Source: Clostridia bacterium (GTDB lineage Bacteria; Bacillota; Clostridia; UMGS1840). Taken from it: DNA of 47,441 nt. A program made the translations under genes and the position numbers. The stretch is from assembly GCA_017468465.1 (NCBI GenBank), contig JAFUIN010000009.1, positions 71,113 through 118,553 on the forward strand, written 5' to 3'. Below, piece after piece: positions 45,495 through 47,441 of the stretch. How positions within the stretch are numbered: the stretch's first letter is position 1; the number at the start of each line of letters is the position of its first letter. The notes under the pieces are model-generated. The model was not told the DNA's origin. It did no database searches and saw only the letters and a program-made list of their open reading frames with translations.

Positions 45495-45529
45495 ACGAAG
45501 TGCCTTCTTTCAAAATTCGATTTTCAAAT

Positions 45530-45558
45530 AGTATACTACAAAATGAAAAATTTGTCAA
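45530..45558 (-). promoter_or_regulatory. Promoter of the MATE gene
   Basis: Minus strand TTGACA (45558-45553), 17 bases, TATACT (45535-45530). Confidence 0.82.
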
Positions 45559-45635
45559 ACAGTTATTATATATAGCGCCATATTCTGCATTTTTCAAAGG
45601 AATTAAAAAAAATTTATTTTTTTATAGAAAAACAC

Positions 45636-45664
45636 TTGACAAAAGGGGAAAAATCTGTTATTTT
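45636..45664 (+). promoter_or_regulatory. Promoter of hrcA-grpE-dnaK
   Basis: TTGACA (45636-45641), 17 bases, TATTTT (45659-45664). The predicted start falls at the left edge of the CIRCE operator. Confidence 0.75.
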
Positions 45665-45671
45665 ATAGTTG

Positions 45672-45698
45672 TTAGCACTCAAACCGATGGAGTGCTAA
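45672..45698. promoter_or_regulatory. CIRCE operator
   Basis: A perfect TTAGCACTC-N9-GAGTGCTAA inverted repeat, the binding site of HrcA. It overlaps the transcription start of the operon and would block it until HrcA is inactivated, as after heat shock. Confidence 0.97.
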
Positions 45699-45752
45699 CA
45701 AACAAAAAGCGAGAGAAATAAAGGGCTCAAACGAGAAAGGGAGGATGAAACC

Positions 45753-46796
45753 ATGGATCTGGACGGCAGAAAAATAGCCATCTTAAAAGCGCTGATTGAA
45801 GACTATATCGAAACAGCGGAGCCGGTTGGTTCCCGAACCATTGCCAAAAAGTGCGATATTGGTTTGTCCTCGGCAACCATTCGTAACGAAATGTCTGATT
45901 TGGAAGAAATGGGCTATCTGGCACAGCCGCATACCTCGGCAGGAAGAATCCCTTCCAATTTGGCATATCGTTTGTATGTAGACAGCTTGATTGAAAACAT
46001 CCGTGCCACCAGTATGGAAATGGAGTTTATCAAGCAAAAGATGGAATCTCACCTGTCGGAGTTGAATCGTTTTCTTGATTTTTCGGCAAAGGCGATTTCC
46101 GATTCTACCGGGCTTACCGCAGTTACCGGCGCACCCACCGTTTCCTCTGGTGCAATCAGCCATTTTGAAATTGTAAAGGCATCGGAACATTATTTAATGT
46201 TTATTTTGGTGACCAATACGGGTATGATTAAGAAGCGGCAGGTTCGTATTTTAACACCCATTGATGAGAATTCCATTCTGTATTTGAAAAAAATTCTCAA
46301 TGAGGAGCTTGCCGGTTGCACACTGGAAATGATTACTTCCGAAAAGGTAGAGCGCCTGAAACGGAAATTTAATGACAACTTTGAGCTTTTGGGCATCATT
46401 TTGGAATTTATCACGCAAACCATGGAAGCTGCAGGCGGTTCGGAATATTACTTCAGCGGTAAATCCGAAACCTTAAAAGCACCTGAATTTTCCAGTATGG
46501 ATAAGGTGCTGGGCTTTTTGGATTTGGTGGAAGACAAAGAGCAGATTACTTCTCTGATGAACACGGCTGCTGCTGAAAATAAAAACGGTATTACAGTTGT
46601 GATTGGAGACGAAAGCCCGATTCTTCGAGACAAAGATTTGAGCATGGTGGTTTCCACCTATAAGGCCTACGGCGGCAAAAACGGTGCCATTGCGGTAATC
46701 GGTCCAAAGCGAATGAACTACGGCAAGGTTATCACCACGCTGGAGGCAATGTCCAAACTGATGAGCGAATTTTTAGAAAATAACGAGGAAGGATAA
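45753..46796 (+). CDS. hrcA: Heat-inducible transcription repressor HrcA
   Basis: A 347-aa repressor. The N-terminal winged helix (ILKALIEDYIETAEPVGSRTI, SSATIRNEMSDLEEMGYL, PHTSAGRIPSNLAYR) reads the CIRCE site located 55 bases upstream, so the gene controls itself. The central and C-terminal GAF-like region includes VVIGDES and SVVSTYKAYG-type stretches. In other bacteria HrcA activity depends on GroEL. It is followed after 5 bases by grpE. Confidence 0.97.
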   Translation: MDLDGRKIAILKALIEDYIETAEPVGSRTIAKKCDIGLSSATIRNEMSDLEEMGYLAQPHTSAGRIPSNLAYRLYVDSLIENIRATSMEMEFIKQKMESHLSELNRFLDFSAKAISDSTGLTAVTGAPTVSSGAISHFEIVKASEHYLMFILVTNTGMIKKRQVRILTPIDENSILYLKKILNEELAGCTLEMITSEKVERLKRKFNDNFELLGIILEFITQTMEAAGGSEYYFSGKSETLKAPEFSSMDKVLGFLDLVEDKEQITSLMNTAAAENKNGITVVIGDESPILRDKDLSMVVSTYKAYGGKNGAIAVIGPKRMNYGKVITTLEAMSKLMSEFLENNEEG

Positions 46797-46801
46797 GACC
46801 C

Positions 46802-47320
46802 ATGGAAAAAGAAAAAAACATTCCCGAAACCGAAGAAACCATAGAAGAAGCTGTAGAAACCGAAGAAACTGCACAAGAAAATCCGTTGGAACAGCTGCAG
46901 GCAGAAGTTGCAGCTTTGCAGGATAAAAACCTTCGGTTGATGGCGGAGTTTGAAAATTATAAAAAAAGAACCCAAAAAGAAAAGGAAGCAAGCTACGAGT
47001 TTGCCACTGCAGACACGGTTGGAAAGCTTCTTCCCGTGCTGGACACTCTGGAATTATCCTTAACCCAGGATGCCACCGACGGCAACGCATTTAAGGCAGG
47101 CATTGAGCTTGTGGTGAAACAGTTTGTGACTGCGTTGGAAAAGCTTGGCGTTTCTGAAATTCCGGCTTTGAACGAGACCTTTAATCCGGAGCTTCATAAC
47201 GCAGTGTTGCGACAGGAAGACGGAGAAGGGGAACCGGATACCGTTGTGGAAGTGCTCCAGAAGGGCTACACCTTAAAAGAACGGGTCATCCGTCACAGCA
47301 TGGTAAAGGTCAAAGCATAA
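46802..47320 (+). CDS. grpE: Nucleotide exchange factor GrpE
   Basis: A 172-aa cochaperone that releases ADP from DnaK. It has a very acidic disordered start, a long coiled coil (LEQLQAEVAALQDKNLRLMAEFENYKKR region, about residues 28-56), and a C-terminal beta domain (FNPELHNAVLRQEDGEGEPDTV, VLQKGYTLKERVIRHSMVKV). It begins 5 bases after hrcA and sits 79 bases before dnaK; that gap contains two small hairpins (GTCAG/CTGAC and TTCACAA/TTGTGAGAA). Confidence 0.97.
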   Translation: MEKEKNIPETEETIEEAVETEETAQENPLEQLQAEVAALQDKNLRLMAEFENYKKRTQKEKEASYEFATADTVGKLLPVLDTLELSLTQDATDGNAFKAGIELVVKQFVTALEKLGVSEIPALNETFNPELHNAVLRQEDGEGEPDTVVEVLQKGYTLKERVIRHSMVKVKA

Positions 47321-47399
47321 GCGTCAGTTTTGCTGACACGTTTATATATATTTATTTTTTAGTTCACAACTTGTGAGAATAGAAAGGAAGAATGTTATT

Positions 47400-47441
47400 A
47401 TGGCAAAAATTATTGGAATTGATTTAGGTACTACCAACTCT
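47400..47441 (+). CDS. dnaK: Chaperone DnaK (5' end only)
   Basis: Only the first 14 codons are in the window: MAKIIGIDLGTTNS, the diagnostic phosphate-1 loop of Hsp70 proteins. The ATG follows AGAAAGGAAG. Its place after hrcA and grpE confirms the call. Confidence 0.97.
   Translation, partial: MAKIIGIDLGTTNS

Noticed and set aside
1-47441. CRISPR array, prophage, transposase or tRNA genes
   Set aside because: No regularly spaced direct repeats with unique spacers, phage structural genes, transposase motifs or cloverleaf sequences were found. The repeats seen are short tandem or palindromic units.

Overview
The window looks like a chromosome segment of a low-to-mid GC Gram-positive bacterium of the class Clostridia, probably an uncultured, gut-type lineage. 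The basis is the order rpoB-rpoC-L7Ae-rpsL-rpsG-fusA-tuf, an hrcA-grpE-dnaK operon with a textbook CIRCE operator, GGAGG-type ribosome sites, TTGACA/TATAAT promoters with 17-bp spacers, NrdR, MnmA and a PBP1-type peptidoglycan synthase. It is almost entirely housekeeping DNA, with no phage, insertion sequence, CRISPR array, tRNA or rRNA that I could see. The species cannot be fixed from sequence reading alone.

Layout. 1-5708 is a leftward operon from one good promoter: a RluA-family pseudouridine synthase, rsmG, two tandem paralogues of a beta-propeller glycoside-hydrolase-like protein, and a GH20 hexosaminidase that runs off the left edge. 5825-10192 is a rightward glycolytic operon (pgk-tpiA-gpmI-gtrA) ending in a strong terminator. 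10226-10809 is a small independent unit: promoter, structured leader RNA with a terminator hairpin, and a 75-aa protein. 10828-13736 runs leftward: a probable 6S RNA, then glyA and rarA overlapping by 8 bases. 13775-15811 (leftward) is nrdR-mnmA-small exported protein. 15888-17879 (rightward) is pyrE plus a divergent hisD homologue. 18249-22742 (leftward) is PBP1-aroC-tyrA. 22939-25773 (rightward) is dnaG-rpoD. 25913-27419 is a divergent purF. 27826-30089 (leftward) is an EF-G paralogue with altered G motifs. 30253-43347 (rightward) is the transcription and translation block rpoB, rpoC, L7Ae-like protein, rpsL, rpsG, fusA and tuf. 43552-44088 is a second small unit with the same leader-RNA type as at 10.3 kb, preceding a cysteine-rich 72-aa protein. 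44091-45558 is a MATE transporter (leftward). 45636-47441 is the CIRCE-controlled hrcA-grpE-dnaK operon, with dnaK cut by the right edge.

Most interesting signal. Two separate loci (10260-10443 and 43585-43817) carry the same RNA architecture. In each, a sigma-A-type promoter predicts a start at or within about two bases of a long closing stem. The stem sequence differs completely between loci but the pairing is kept. TGAATA follows the first strand. A near-identical block follows the second strand, and it can either pair with or release a terminator hairpin ending in a U-tract. A ribosome site and a small unknown protein come next. This looks like a transcription attenuator or riboswitch-like element, or a small RNA, controlling small-protein genes. 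I cannot assign it to a known RNA class.

Other points worth attention are a PurF homologue without the N-terminal catalytic cysteine, a HisD homologue with two changed zinc ligands, an EF-G paralogue with substituted switch and NKxD residues, the recent glycosidase duplication, and several families of short intergenic repeats (16-bp units at two loci, a 127-bp tandem pair, cruciform elements).
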